From: Microvirga sp. ACRRW
GTDB lineage: Bacteria; Pseudomonadota; Alphaproteobacteria; Rhizobiales; Beijerinckiaceae
Assembly (NCBI RefSeq): GCF_022346925.1
Contig: NZ_JAKRNJ010000001.1
Location: 310,001-374,000 of the forward strand
Direction: 5' to 3'
DNA length: 64,000 nt
In this document: positions 54,118 through 63,782 of the stretch, one piece after another
Layout: each line of letters starts with the position of its first letter
How positions within the stretch are numbered: the first letter of the stretch is position 1
Translations under genes and position numbers: made by a program
Notes under the pieces: model-generated
What the model saw: the letters and a program-made list of their open reading frames with translations, nothing else
Told to the model about the DNA's origin: nothing
Database searches by the model: none

Positions 54118-55035
54118 CTAGACCCCAAGCAGGAAAGGATTGAAACTGCCGCGCCGGTAATCCCCCTCCCGCAGAAGGAGATCGAGCCCGAGGCTGGCGA
54201 TATCGTCCGCGACCGGATCCAGGGCGACATCCTTCTGCTGGTGGAAGATTTTGACGTAGCCCCGGCAATTGTCGCAGCACTCCGCCTTGATCGTCCCGGC
54301 CCCGCCTTCGACCTCCTGGTATCCGACCCCTTTTCCGGAGCCGCACAGCACGCATTTCACGCGCACTACATTCCATAACGTTCCGCACAAGGAGCAGGAA
54401 CAGTAACGCGTGCCTTCCGCCCCCATCCAGCCGACGACGAGGGACGAGACCGGCGGTCCGCCGCAGCATGGGCATGCGCCGTCGCTGATCCGTGTGAGTT
54501 TGTCCTTGTCGAGTTTCGCCGCAAGCCGAGCGAAATGAACCTGCAATCCCGCCGCGACATAGACATGCTCGGCAATGGCATCGGCCGGGATCGCTTCCGA
54601 GAGAACGTCGCGTATCATGCCGTGCATCTGCTCCAGTGGAGCTGCTTTCACATGGTCAAGTGCGGCTGCCGCCTCGGCCGGCTTGGCAAGCGGCGCGACC
54701 GCATCGAAGAGGCGGTTTAATGTTTCGCTTAAGATATCGTCATGGGCGATCTGATTGCGATCGAGCGCCGGCATGCCGAATTCACGGGCGCGGTCGAGCG
54801 CATCCGGAGGCGGAAGATCCGGCTCGGGCAGACCGCTCTGAATGGCGTTCTGCGCCGCAGCGAGGCCTGCGATGAATCGGAGGTAAGGAGCAAGCTCGCT
54901 CGTCTGCGCCAGGAATTCGAGGCGCTCTCTGCGGGCTTCGAACAATCTTCCCGGATCGGGCAGCTTGACGAAAGGCGGAGCCGGGACACGGCCGATGGAG
55001 GCGGGATTGGGCTCAAAGGAGCTTGAATGTGTCAT
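54118..55035 (-). CDS. fdhE: Formate dehydrogenase accessory protein FdhE
   Basis: 305 residues. The C-terminal half has rubredoxin-like iron/zinc sites: CPCCGGPP, CSLCGTLW, CVLCGSGKG and CDNCRGYVK. FdhE helps assembly of the Tat-exported FDH in the cytoplasm or periplasm, interacting with the catalytic subunit. It lies between fdoI and selA in the selenium/FDH block. The ATG at 55035 gives a family-like length. The gap to fdoI is 41 bp. Confidence 0.93.
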   Translation of the reverse strand: MTHSSSFEPNPASIGRVPAPPFVKLPDPGRLFEARRERLEFLAQTSELAPYLRFIAGLAAAQNAIQSGLPEPDLPPPDALDRAREFGMPALDRNQIAHDDILSETLNRLFDAVAPLAKPAEAAAALDHVKAAPLEQMHGMIRDVLSEAIPADAIAEHVYVAAGLQVHFARLAAKLDKDKLTRISDGACPCCGGPPVSSLVVGWMGAEGTRYCSCSLCGTLWNVVRVKCVLCGSGKGVGYQEVEGGAGTIKAECCDNCRGYVKIFHQQKDVALDPVADDIASLGLDLLLREGDYRRGSFNPFLLGV

Positions 55036-55076
55036 GCAACCTCACGAACCGCACGGGTCACGTGTCATGGATCGCC

Positions 55077-55772
55077 CTATTCCGCGGGCGATGCCGGCTT
55101 CCTGAATCTATGGCGCTCCGCCAGCTCCTTCAACCAGAGGCGATGATGCTTCCAGGCCCAGCCCCCCGTCACTGAGCCGTGAGTCATGGCGCGCAGCGTC
55201 CCCCGCGCCCAGATCACCGCATAGACATGGGCGATCCAGATGCAGATCAGCGCAACGGCAGCGAGCGAATGGATGAGCACCGCGACGCGCTTCTGCGGAA
55301 TGGTGGTCCAGTCGTAGAAATACTGATCCCAGATCGCGAGCCCTGTCAGAATGAGGGCGATGATCAGAAGGGACATAGCCCAGAAATTGAATTTCTGGAT
55401 CGGGTTGTATCGTCCGACCGGGGGCACCTTTTCCTCATCCCCCTTGATCATGTCTCCGGCATGCGCGAGCCATTCCTTGTCGGCTTTCTCCGGCAGGTTG
55501 GCGCGCCAGAAGCGGATGAAAAGACCAAAGAAGCTGAAGAACAGGACGACACCGATCCAGGGATGAAACGCGCGTGCTTCCTGCCCGCCCCCAAAGAGTC
55601 CCGTGAGGAAAAACAGGGACGGATGGAAGAACGCCAAGCCCGACAGCGCGAGAAGAATGAGCGATATGGCCGTGACCCAATGGTTGACCCGCGCCCCCAG
55701 ATTGTAGCGGTCGACAACGACGGGCTTGCCGGGGTGGATGGCATCTTCCTTCTCGATTTGCGTTGCTGCCAT
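55077..55772 (-). CDS. fdoI: Formate dehydrogenase cytochrome b556 subunit (gamma)
   Basis: 231 residues with four membrane helices, including HWVTAISLILLALSGLAFFHPSLF, IGVVLFFSFFGLFIRFWRANL, NFWAMSLLIIALILTGLAIW and VAVLIHSLAAVALICIWIAHVYAVIWARGTL. His residues at the helix ends bind heme b. It receives electrons from FdoH and passes them to the quinone pool. The ATG at 55772 shares one base with the fdoH stop (TGATG), so translation is coupled. Confidence 0.93.
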   Translation of the reverse strand: MAATQIEKEDAIHPGKPVVVDRYNLGARVNHWVTAISLILLALSGLAFFHPSLFFLTGLFGGGQEARAFHPWIGVVLFFSFFGLFIRFWRANLPEKADKEWLAHAGDMIKGDEEKVPPVGRYNPIQKFNFWAMSLLIIALILTGLAIWDQYFYDWTTIPQKRVAVLIHSLAAVALICIWIAHVYAVIWARGTLRAMTHGSVTGGWAWKHHRLWLKELAERHRFRKPASPAE

Positions 55773-56722
55773 CAGGTCTTCTCCTTCACGAGATCCTCGG
55801 CCTTCTCCTCATCCTCCCGCGAGACGCGGTTGGGGCTGACGAAGGCGGAGTGAAGAACCCCGGCGGCGGCCGCAATCCCGAGGGCCGCGAAACCGAGATA
55901 CTTGGACACGCCCTTCCAGGCATTCACGACGGGACTGACTCTCGGATCCTTCGGCAATCCGGAATAGATCTCCGGCTGGTCGTTGTGATGCAGAACATAC
56001 ATCACATGCGTGCCGCCCACGCCCGGCGGATCGTAGAGACCAGCCTTATCGTAACCGCGAGACTTGAGGTCCTCGATCCTGCTCTCGGCCTGCTTCTTCA
56101 TGTCCTCCTTCGTTCCGAAGGTGATCGCGTGGGTCGGGCAGGCCTTTGCGCAGGCAGGACCCTGTCCCACGGCGACGCGGTCGGAGCAGAGGGTGCACTT
56201 GTACGCCGTGTGATCGACCTTCGAGATGCGCGGAATGTTGAACGGGCATCCCTTGATGCAATAACCGCAGCCGATGCAGTTCTCGTGCACGAAATCCACG
56301 ATGCCGTTGGAATACTGCACGATGGCACCGGGCGCCGGGCAGGCTTTCAGGCAGCCCGGGTCCTCGCAATGCATGCAGCCGTCCTTGCGGATCAGCCATT
56401 CGAGATTTCCTGTCTGCGGATTATCCCATTCGGTGAACCGCATCAGGGTGAACATATCGGGCGTCAGATCATGCGGGTTTTCATAGATTCCCGTATTGGT
56501 CTCGACCGCCGGATGAGTGTCGTTCCATTCGATGCAGGCCGATTGGCAGGCCTTGCAGCCGATGCATTTCGACACGTCGATGAGTTTCGCCACCGGCTCC
56601 AATTGACGGGCCGGCGGCGGAATGGTCGAGGCGGAGCGGCGAACGAGATCCCGCTCCGTCAGATTCGTGTTGGCCGGTGTGACCGGAGGATTGCTGGTTG
56701 CGGTGTGAGGACTCGGTTCCAT
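55772..56722 (-). CDS. fdoH: Formate dehydrogenase iron-sulfur subunit (beta)
   Basis: 316 residues. Four [4Fe-4S] motifs are visible: [53 protein letters not shown] and [21 protein letters not shown]. One C-terminal membrane helix ([21 protein letters not shown]) anchors it. It moves electrons from FdoG to FdoI. The ATG at 56722 has GAGGAGAA before it and lies 11 bases after the fdoG stop; an upstream in-frame codon at 56737 is less likely. Confidence 0.94.
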   Translation of the reverse strand: MEPSPHTATSNPPVTPANTNLTERDLVRRSASTIPPPARQLEPVAKLIDVSKCIGCKACQSACIEWNDTHPAVETNTGIYENPHDLTPDMFTLMRFTEWDNPQTGNLEWLIRKDGCMHCEDPGCLKACPAPGAIVQYSNGIVDFVHENCIGCGYCIKGCPFNIPRISKVDHTAYKCTLCSDRVAVGQGPACAKACPTHAITFGTKEDMKKQAESRIEDLKSRGYDKAGLYDPPGVGGTHVMYVLHHNDQPEIYSGLPKDPRVSPVVNAWKGVSKYLGFAALGIAAAAGVLHSAFVSPNRVSREDEEKAEDLVKEKT

Positions 56723-56733
56723 TGCACTTCTCC

Positions 56734-59700
56734 TCAAACCGACACCGGCGCCGTCGTGGGCTCGATGTTGACCAGGAACGCCTTGTATTCGGGTGTCTCG
56801 ATATTGGCGTCGCCCACGAATGGCGTGAGGGAGTTCGGCCCCCAGCCCTTCCGCGCCTTACCCGTGAAGCCCCAGTGCAGCGGAATGCCGATCACATGCA
56901 CAGGCTTGCCATCGCACATGAGGGGCTTGATGCGCTTCGTCACCACGGCTTTCGCCTTCACCTCGCCGCGCTTCGACCACACCCGCACCCATGAGCCGGG
57001 CGCGATGCCCTTCTCCGCCGCGAGCTGTTCCGAGATCTCCACGAAGAATTCCGGCTGAAGCGCCGCGTTCACGGGATTGTGCTTCGTCCAGTAGTGGAAA
57101 TGTTCGGTCAGCCGGTAGGAGGTCGCCGCATAGGGGAACTCCTCCGACGTGGCGAACTGCGCCACGTCGCTCTGGAAAATACGCGCAACGGGATTGCCCC
57201 GGATCTTCGGCGCGATCACGTTGGCGATGGGCGCCTCGAACGGCTCGTAATGCACTGGGAACGGCCCTTCGCGCATGAGGCCGCGAGCGAAGAGACGCGA
57301 CACGCCTTCCTGGTTCATGATGAAAGGGCCGACCATGTCCGGCTTGGCGGTGGGCGCGATGTCGGGAACGTCGTAGCCCGACCATTTGGCTCCATCCCAC
57401 GCGATCAGCTTTCGCGTCGGATCCCATGGATTGCCCTGCAGATCCGCCGAGGCGCGATTGTAGAGAATGCGCCGGTTGAGCGGCCAGGAGAACGACCAGT
57501 TGGGATAGGCGCCCGTGTCGTCTGGATCGGTGTTGTCGCGGCGCGCCATGTTGTTGCCGGCTTCGTTGAAGCAGCCGGAATAGATCCAGCAGGCGCACGC
57601 GGTCGTGCCGTCGTCGCGCAGGGCTGAGAAATTCACGACCTGCTTGCCCTTCTCCAACACCATCTTGGTCGGATCCGCCGGATCGTAGAGCGCCTCGACG
57701 GTATAGCCGTTGAGTTCCTTCGCAAGTTCCTCCGGCGTCGGCTCGTTCCGATCCTTGTAGTTCCAGGTGAGGTTGAGGATCGGATCGGGGAAAGGCCCGC
57801 CCTCCTTCTCGTAAAGCGCACGCAGACGAAGATGGATCTGCGCCATGATCCAAGTATCGGGCTTCGCTTCGCCGGGAGGGCTGCCGCCCGCCCAGTGCCA
57901 TTGCAGCCAGCGGCCTGAATTGACGAGCGCGCCCTCATCTTCCGCGAAGCAGGTGGAAGGAAGTTGGAACACCTCCGTCTGGATCGAGGCGGAGTTCACA
58001 TTGTTGTACTCGCCATGGTTCTCCCAGAAGCGCGACGTCTCCGTCTCCAATGGGTCCATGGTCACGAGCCATTTCAGCTTCGCGAGAGACTCCACGATCT
58101 TCTGGCGGTTCGGGAAGGCGAGCAGCGGATTGAAACCCTGGCAGAAATAGCCGTTCACCTTGCCCTGGTGCATCATCTCGAAATAGCGCAGCACGTCATA
58201 GGCCGGCACGTCGAGCTTGGGCAAATATTGATAGGCGAAGTCGTTCTGCGCAGTCGCCGCATCGCCCCACATGACCTTCTGGAAACTGACGAAGAACTTC
58301 TTGTAGTTCTGCCAGTAGCTGGTCTGGTTCGGCCGCAGCGGCTTGAACGCACGGCTCGACATGTAGGTCGTAAAATCGGCTTCCCGCTCCACCGGAATAT
58401 TCAGGTAGCCCGGGATCAGGTTCGACATCAGGCCGATATCGGTGAGGCCCTGGATGTTCGAATGCCCACGCAGGGCATTCATGCCGCCGCCGCGCACGCC
58501 GATATTGCCGAGCAGAAGCTGCAGCATCGCCATGGCGCGGATGTTCTGCGATCCCTTGGAGTGCTGCGTCCACCCGAGCGCATACATCGACGTCATGGTC
58601 TTGGTCGGCGACGAGCATTCCGAGATCATCTCAGCCACCTTCAGGAACTTGTCCTTCGGCGTGCCGCAGATTCGCTCGACCATTTCCGGCGTATAGGTGG
58701 CCACATGAGCCTTGAGCAGGTTCCACACGCAGCGCGGATTCTGCAGCGTGTCGTCGACCACCGCGAAACCGTCCGGCCCGATCTCGTATTCCCAAGTCGA
58801 GCGATCGTAGTCGCGCTTGCTTTCGTCATAGCCCGTGAACAGGCCGTCGTTATAGGCGAAGCCCTCCTTCACGATATAGGCCACGTTGGTGAAGGCCTTC
58901 ACATACTGCCACTGAATCTTGTCGTTCTGGATGCAGTAATTGATGACGCCGAGCAGGAACGCGATGTCGGTTCCCTGCCGAATGGGAGCATAGTAATCGG
59001 CAACGGATGCCGAGCGCGTGAAGCGCGGATCGACAACGATGAGCTTTGCGCCGCGATTGGCCTTCGCCTCCGTGACCCATTTGAATCCGCACGGATGCGC
59101 TTCAGCGGCGTTGCCGCCCATGATGACGACGAGATCCGTGTTACGGATATCCGTCCAAGAGTTGGTCATCGCGCCACGACCGAAAGTTGGGCCCAGACTG
59201 GACACCGTGGGGCCGTGTCAAACGCGCGCCTGATTATCGAATGCGACGATGCCTGTGCTGCGGACGACCTTGTAGGTCAGCCATGCGGTTTCATTGGTGG
59301 TTGCGGAGGCTGCGAGGAAGCCGACGGTTGTCCAGCGATTGACCGGAACGCCGGCTGTGTTCGCGGCGATGAAGTTCGCATCGCGATCGTCCTTCAAGAG
59401 CCGTGCAATGCGGTCGAGCGCCTGATCCCAGGACACCTGCTCGAATTTGTCGGAGCCGGGCTTGCGGATCATCGGATATTTCAGCCGGGTTTCCGCTTTC
59501 ACGAAGTCCTTAAGCGCCGCGCCCTTCGGGCAGAGCGTTCCGCGGTTCGTCGGATGGTCCGCATCGCCCTCGATATGAACGATCTCGGCCGTCTCGCCTT
59601 TTCGAAGGTCACCCTTCGAATACATGATGATACCGCAGGCCACCGAGCAATATGGGCAGGTGTTGCGCGTCTCCATCGTGTTCGTCAGCTTGAAAGGCCT

Positions 59701-59817
59701 GATGGCCGCAGCCTGAGCCGCTTCAAGCTCCGGGAACCCGAAGGCTCCCAACGATGTCCCGGCAACGCCCACGCCGGCGGCTTTAAGGAAGCCGCGTCGT
59801 GAGAGTTCCATGTTCAT
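56734..59817 (-). CDS. fdoG: Selenocysteine-containing formate dehydrogenase, catalytic subunit (alpha)
   Basis: 1027 residues including selenocysteine. A Tat signal ([19 protein letters not shown]) is followed by the [4Fe-4S] cysteines at residues 54, 57, 61 and 96 (CPYCSVAC, then LCPKG). UGA at 59220-59218 encodes Sec200, in [21 protein letters not shown], the FdnG/FdoG active-site motif; the next residue is the conserved His. The molybdopterin domains fill the rest. A conceptual split into 210 and 823 residues would be wrong because of this UGA. The ATG at 59817 has GGGAGGG before it. It oxidises formate in the periplasm and passes electrons to FdoH. Confidence 0.97.
59191..59220 (-). promoter_or_regulatory. 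Bacterial SECIS element after the fdoG UGA
   Basis: On the minus-strand mRNA, UGA (59220-59218) is followed about 15 bases later by GUCCAGUCUGGGC (59203-59191). It folds with CC/GG pairs and an AGUCU loop. E. coli fdhF and fdnG have a comparable small hairpin with GUCU in the loop, which SelB binds. The lower stem was not fully modelled. Confidence 0.7.
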
Positions 59818-59864
59818 GGTAACCCTCCCTATCGTTTTGCACTGCAGCAACTTCTCTTGATAAA

Positions 59865-59896
59865 ACTAGAGTAGTTTCGAACATTTCTAGTGTCAA
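59865..59896 (-). promoter_or_regulatory. Candidate promoter and operator of the FDH operon
   Basis: On the minus strand, TTGACA (59896-59891) is followed 17 bases later by TACTCT (59873-59868), a weak -10. An exact inverted repeat, ACTAGA (59865-59870) and TCTAGT (59886-59891) spaced by 15 bp, covers the spacer. It may bind a regulator responding to formate or oxygen. It is 48-79 bases before the fdoG ATG. The 359-bp gap 59818-60176 holds nothing else I can name. Confidence 0.45.
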
Positions 59897-60176
59897 ACGG
59901 GCCATGACGCAGAGGAATAGCCCCAAGGTTACTTGCCTTTGAACCAGCGACAGCTTGACGAAAGCCAGTTCAGGCTCATAATGGCAACGTGTCCGTCAAG
60001 CTGCTCCCGCGTTGCGGGGCCGTGCCAAGCGCCATCAGCTTTCTGCCGCTTCCGGCAGCACACAATCGCGTGATTGCGGACCGCCTTCCTCTACGCTGCT
60101 CCCATCCATTCAGGCTTCGAAATGGCGCGTGGTTTCTCTGCGTGCCGGTATCTGCCTTCACGCTGGAGTTTATGCC

Positions 60177-61268
60177 ATGAAGACCCGTCGTGACATTCTG
60201 CTGACCGGCGCCGCATTCTCGGCCTCACTCGCCCTGCCCCGAAGCGGTTTTGCATCCCCTCACCCCACAGGCGCATGGCGGCGCTTCGATGTGGCGACCA
60301 CCTTGGAGATCGCCTCACCGGCAGGACGCGCGCAGGCGTGGATCCCGCTCGCCGGTTTCTCCGCGGATGACTGGGCGCGAGTGGAAGGCAACACCTGGCA
60401 GACAAACGCGGCATCCGTACAGGTCGTGAAAGATGCCACCTATGGCGCGAAGATGCTGCATGCGGTTTGGGAAGACGGAACAGCTTCTCCGTCCATCACG
60501 GTAACAAGCCGCTTCGCCACGCGCGACCGGCACAACGATCTTTCCGGCAACGGCAAAGCCGCTCCCTTGAGCGACCAGGAGCGCAAGCTCTACCTGTCTC
60601 CCACGGCTCTCATGCCCATCGACGGCGCGGTCAAGACGCTCTCCGACAGGATCACCGCAGGAGCCACCGGCGAGATCGAGAAGGTGCGCGCGATCTATGA
60701 GTGGATGGTCGAGAACACTTTCCGGCGCGCCTCTACGCGTGGATGCGGCGAAGGCAATGTCGCGGCCATGCTGCAAGCGAATGATTTCGGCGGCAAATGC
60801 GCGGACCTGAACGGCCTGTTCGTCGCTCTCGTGCGCGCCAGCGGAATACCGGCCCGCGACATCTATGGTGTGCGGGTTGCGCCCTCGAAGCTCGGCTACA
60901 AGAGCCTCGGCGCCAATTCCAGCACCATCACGAAGTCGCAACATTGCCGGGCGGACGTTTATCTCACTGGCCACGGCTGGGTTGCGATGGATCCCGCCGA
61001 CGTGCGCAAGGTCATGCTCGAGGAGCGTCCTGAAGGCTTACCGCTCGATGCTCCCGAAGTTGCTGTCGCGCGCAAGATGCTGCTCGGCTCATGGGAAGGC
61101 AACTGGCTTCCCTACAACACCGCGCACGATCTCATCCTTCCCGGCGTGAATGCTCCGGCTTTGGGTTTCTTTATGTACCCTCAGGTCGAAACCGCAGCGG
61201 GCAGACTCGACTGCCTTCAGCCGGAGATGGTGAAGTACGTCATGACGGCTGCCGAGATCACCACATAG
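60177..61268 (+). CDS. Tat-exported transglutaminase-like protein
   Basis: 363 residues. A Tat signal (TRRDILLTGAAFSASLALP) precedes a domain with the papain-like transglutaminase triad: Cys in GGKCADLNGLFVALVRASGIPARDIYGVR, His in SQHCRADVYL, and Asp in VAMDPADVRK. These proteins cleave or link peptide bonds; many are periplasmic and uncharacterised. The ATG at 60177 has GGAG upstream. It is divergent from the FDH operon but no functional link is evident. Confidence 0.85.
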   Translation: MKTRRDILLTGAAFSASLALPRSGFASPHPTGAWRRFDVATTLEIASPAGRAQAWIPLAGFSADDWARVEGNTWQTNAASVQVVKDATYGAKMLHAVWEDGTASPSITVTSRFATRDRHNDLSGNGKAAPLSDQERKLYLSPTALMPIDGAVKTLSDRITAGATGEIEKVRAIYEWMVENTFRRASTRGCGEGNVAAMLQANDFGGKCADLNGLFVALVRASGIPARDIYGVRVAPSKLGYKSLGANSSTITKSQHCRADVYLTGHGWVAMDPADVRKVMLEERPEGLPLDAPEVAVARKMLLGSWEGNWLPYNTAHDLILPGVNAPALGFFMYPQVETAAGRLDCLQPEMVKYVMTAAEITT

Positions 61269-61728
61269 CGTCGACATCGGCTGGGCGGACATGCCTTACG
61301 AAGAGGCCGCGCGGGCCATGATCAAATTCCGGTCCGCTTCATCTGCATTGAATCTCACGAAGCGAAGGCGTGATGCGAAGCTCGCAGGGCTGCGATGCTC
61401 AAAGATAAAGGAAGAAGAAGCGGACGAAGTCTGCAAACCGGATGTGAGATGGATCGATCATTTTCTCAGCAACCATCATCGGAGCCCTGCTAGGGCTTTC
61501 TTGGAGAATGACGGCCTAAGCCATCCCCTCGTCAATCGCGGGCCGAAGGCTTTGGTGTTGGTTGCGTACCCATGTGATCGTCTCAATAGGTTTTGCGCAC
61601 GGAGTATCCCTGAAAGGCACCCTTAAATCTTCTGGTTGTAGAGGCTGGCAATTTCGGGATGTCGGGATTGACCCTCTTATGGAAGTTCTTTCTCATCTAG
61701 TTTGGGGCGAGCTCTGAGGGGAAAGATC
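61269..61728. other. 460-bp intergenic region
   Basis: No supported gene. A 111-codon open frame at 61291-61626 has no ribosome site, no family-like segment and a mixed composition, so I treat it as chance or a decayed remnant. The base composition becomes less GC-rich here than in the FDH region. Near 61715 GAGGGGAAAG begins the ribosome site of the next gene. Confidence 0.5.
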
Positions 61729-62262
61729 ATGACGACGATGCAATTTAAAGGCGAAGGTTTCCCTGGTGTCGCGCCTGTTCCAACAGGCGATTTTCCAGAA
61801 CCCCCGCTTGATAGTCACGACATCACACCTTTAGCTGGATATACTGCAAGCGACCCTGCATGGGGCGATTTTGTGCCAGCGGACTCCTTTCCAAAAGTGG
61901 CTCAACTTGGAACGATCCGATTCTGGGAATCCGCAGACGATTTCTCCTTTTACCTCGCCGACGTAAAAGTGACTTTGTGGGCCGACGGCAAGATGAAGAT
62001 TTCGTTTTGGGAATGTACCGATGGGGCGGATTCTCACAACGTGCCACCAATGGAGATCACACTTCATCGCAGAACAGGATCTCCGATACAAGTTTTGCCA
62101 GCCGTTCCTTGGGACATCTCCTGTCTGCCGAAAGAACGCTATCGATATAAGGAACACAATCGTAATGTTGGCGCTGCAGGTGCCCAGGCATGGCGGGCTT
62201 TCGTTCCGGGGATGCACTGTACTGCAAAAGCTTGTGGCAGGCTCAAAACCGGCGACAATTGA
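61729..62262 (+). CDS. Hypothetical protein (orphan, lower GC)
   Basis: 177 residues, no signal peptide or membrane helix. It is rich in Pro and aromatic residues (FPGVAPVPTGDFPEPPLDSH, then GTIRFWESADDFSFYLADVKVTLW and KMKISFWECTDGADS), suggesting a beta-rich fold. I do not recognise it. The C-terminal stretch (AQAWRAFVPGMHCTAKACGRLK) differs in character and may be a frameshifted end. GAGGGGAAAG precedes the ATG at 61729. Composition is less GC-rich than the genes to the left, which hints at acquisition by transfer. Confidence 0.5.
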   Translation: MTTMQFKGEGFPGVAPVPTGDFPEPPLDSHDITPLAGYTASDPAWGDFVPADSFPKVAQLGTIRFWESADDFSFYLADVKVTLWADGKMKISFWECTDGADSHNVPPMEITLHRRTGSPIQVLPAVPWDISCLPKERYRYKEHNRNVGAAGAQAWRAFVPGMHCTAKACGRLKTGDN

Positions 62263-62385
62263 GCCTTTGGTGATACGCGATCAACGTAGGCAGGTGCAAG
62301 GCAGCCAATGCCTTGCAACTGCCTTGGCTACGAGACAAAGATGTTGACACTGCCATCCCGCACTCCACTCGTGATGTGCCCAAAG

Positions 62386-62571
62386 CTATCGCGGTAGACG
62401 CCAACCAGCGGCTCTTGCGTCAGCTTCTGAGCAGAACCACCGCTCACCCTTGGTCTCATTGATGGCAGTCTTTGCATATGCCTTCAATCCGGGCAGAAGA
62501 TAGACATCGACGTATCCGCCTTCGTGTTTGAGGACGAACGAAAGCGCCCGCCCGAATGTCTGAGCGGTCAT
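62386..62571 (-). pseudogene. Chimeric remnant: GH108-like start joined to sunset-type end
   Basis: 61 codons with ATG and TAG. The first 21 residues (ALSFVLKHEGGYVD) resemble the N-terminal catalytic part of GH108 (phage-type lysozyme) proteins, where the Glu is catalytic. The rest (LPGLKAYAKTAINETKGERW, then FCSEADARAAGWR) resembles a C-terminal sunset-type domain of nuclease or ExoI-like proteins. The middle of both proteins is missing, so this is most likely a deletion fusion. Confidence 0.5.
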
Positions 62572-62596
62572 GGGTCGTCGTGATGTGGATATGAAA

Positions 62597-62618
62597 AAGC
62601 CGCCCCGAAGAGCGGCTT
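62597..62618 (-). terminator. Terminator after the methyltransferase gene
   Basis: AAGCCGC (62597-62603) pairs with GCGGCTT (62612-62618); on the minus strand the stem is followed by a T-run from 62598 to 62594. It lies 24 bases after the stop of the methyltransferase gene. Confidence 0.75.
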
Positions 62619-62641
62619 AGATGGGGAAGATAAACTGTGCC

Positions 62642-63703
62642 TTATGGCGCTTCCAACAGTGCCCCGTGCAGCACAGCCTGCTCAGAGTGCCCGCGATCTC
62701 GCCCGATCACAGTGACAGTTACTGGGCCGGATAGCCCCCTCACATCAACTGCACCGATAGTAGGGATGCGCGAATAGAGATCGATGATCTTCCCGGATGA
62801 GGCATCCTTACCAGCCGTCACTTGAACAATTCCGGACCACGCATGGCGTCGGAACAACAGCGCCTCAAGCTTGTCTGCAACTACCGTCACGCTGGTACCC
62901 TGCCCTTGAAGGATATGGTGATCGGACTTGCGCACGATGGGCCCCGCATAAGAAAAAATCGGGTCAGCAGGACGCGCGAGCACCTTCTGCATTTTGCTTT
63001 GCCGTTTTACTAAATTCTGCAGCCCCTCTTCGTTCGCCAACGCTGGAGCTCGTCGGGCTATGACGCAAAGATCCCAGCCTGACATGGGATAGACTTGGCC
63101 GACGTGGTAGTTGATGACCTCAAAGCCGGCCATCTCGGTCGCGTTCAGCCAGTCTTCAATGTCGAGATACAAAAGATGTTCGTCAGAGTCATCGAACCCG
63201 AAGGGTACCGCAAAGAATAACAGGCCTTCAGGGGTAAGCACCCGACTGATCTCATTGAAGGTCTGCGCGAGATCCGGCGAATGTTCCAGGCAGTGGGAGG
63301 AAAACACTACGTCGAAACCACCGGATGAGAACGGGAAGTGCGTGTTAGGGCCAACGGCCGCGTTGCTTGCTGGAAGACCATATCGCGGCAGCCATTCCTG
63401 AGCAGCTTCAACTAGTGCTGTCTCGATGTCGAGCAGATGATAGCGAACCTCACGCTCCTCTACGACGGCTCGCCAAATGCGCTCGATGGGCCAGCCCCCG
63501 CCGATGTCCAGCAGCCGAGCGCCACGTGGGATATAGACCAAAGCTTCCTGCCAGCGGGTCAAGTACGCTGTTTGGCGCTGCTCAACCAATGCACCACCGG
63601 AGATTGCCACCATTTTATCGAAGTCGGCCTTTTGGGCATCGTTCACGACATTAAGGGCGTCATGCGAGTTTACTGAGGAAAAGACTTTGTTAGAGGATGA
63701 CAT
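62642..63703 (-). CDS. SAM-dependent methyltransferase (class I) with a C-terminal extension
   Basis: 353 residues. The SAM motif I is ARLLDIGGGWPIERIW near residue 62, motif II/III-type regions are YHLLDIETALVEAAQEW and FDVVFSSHCLEHSPDLAQTFNEISRVLTPEGLLFFAVP. The last 130 residues lie outside the methyltransferase fold and resemble a beta-rich binding domain (VTVVADKLEALLFRRHAWSG). The target is not clear; glycan or lipid methylation is possible from the type of neighbours. The gene is less GC-rich than the FDH region and is followed by a terminator. Confidence 0.75.
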   Translation of the reverse strand: MSSSNKVFSSVNSHDALNVVNDAQKADFDKMVAISGGALVEQRQTAYLTRWQEALVYIPRGARLLDIGGGWPIERIWRAVVEEREVRYHLLDIETALVEAAQEWLPRYGLPASNAAVGPNTHFPFSSGGFDVVFSSHCLEHSPDLAQTFNEISRVLTPEGLLFFAVPFGFDDSDEHLLYLDIEDWLNATEMAGFEVINYHVGQVYPMSGWDLCVIARRAPALANEEGLQNLVKRQSKMQKVLARPADPIFSYAGPIVRKSDHHILQGQGTSVTVVADKLEALLFRRHAWSGIVQVTAGKDASSGKIIDLYSRIPTIGAVDVRGLSGPVTVTVIGRDRGHSEQAVLHGALLEAP

Positions 63704-63782
63704 AACAGGGTGATCCTTGGGCTCGACAGTTTTTGTGTATCAGTATTCTATGCCTAAGGAAACCTGTCCCAATGCCTCAGAT

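Noticed and set aside
59206-59220. Two separate formate dehydrogenase genes or a frameshifted pseudogene
   Set aside because: Same frame, UGA in the known Sec context and a full Sec system nearby make it one selenoprotein gene.
57964-59802. A 612-codon plus-strand open frame
   Set aside because: It mirrors the formate dehydrogenase gene on the other strand and has no recognisable domain.
61291-61626. A 111-codon open frame
   Set aside because: No ribosome site, no recognised segment and amino-acid content like random sequence. Treated as intergenic.
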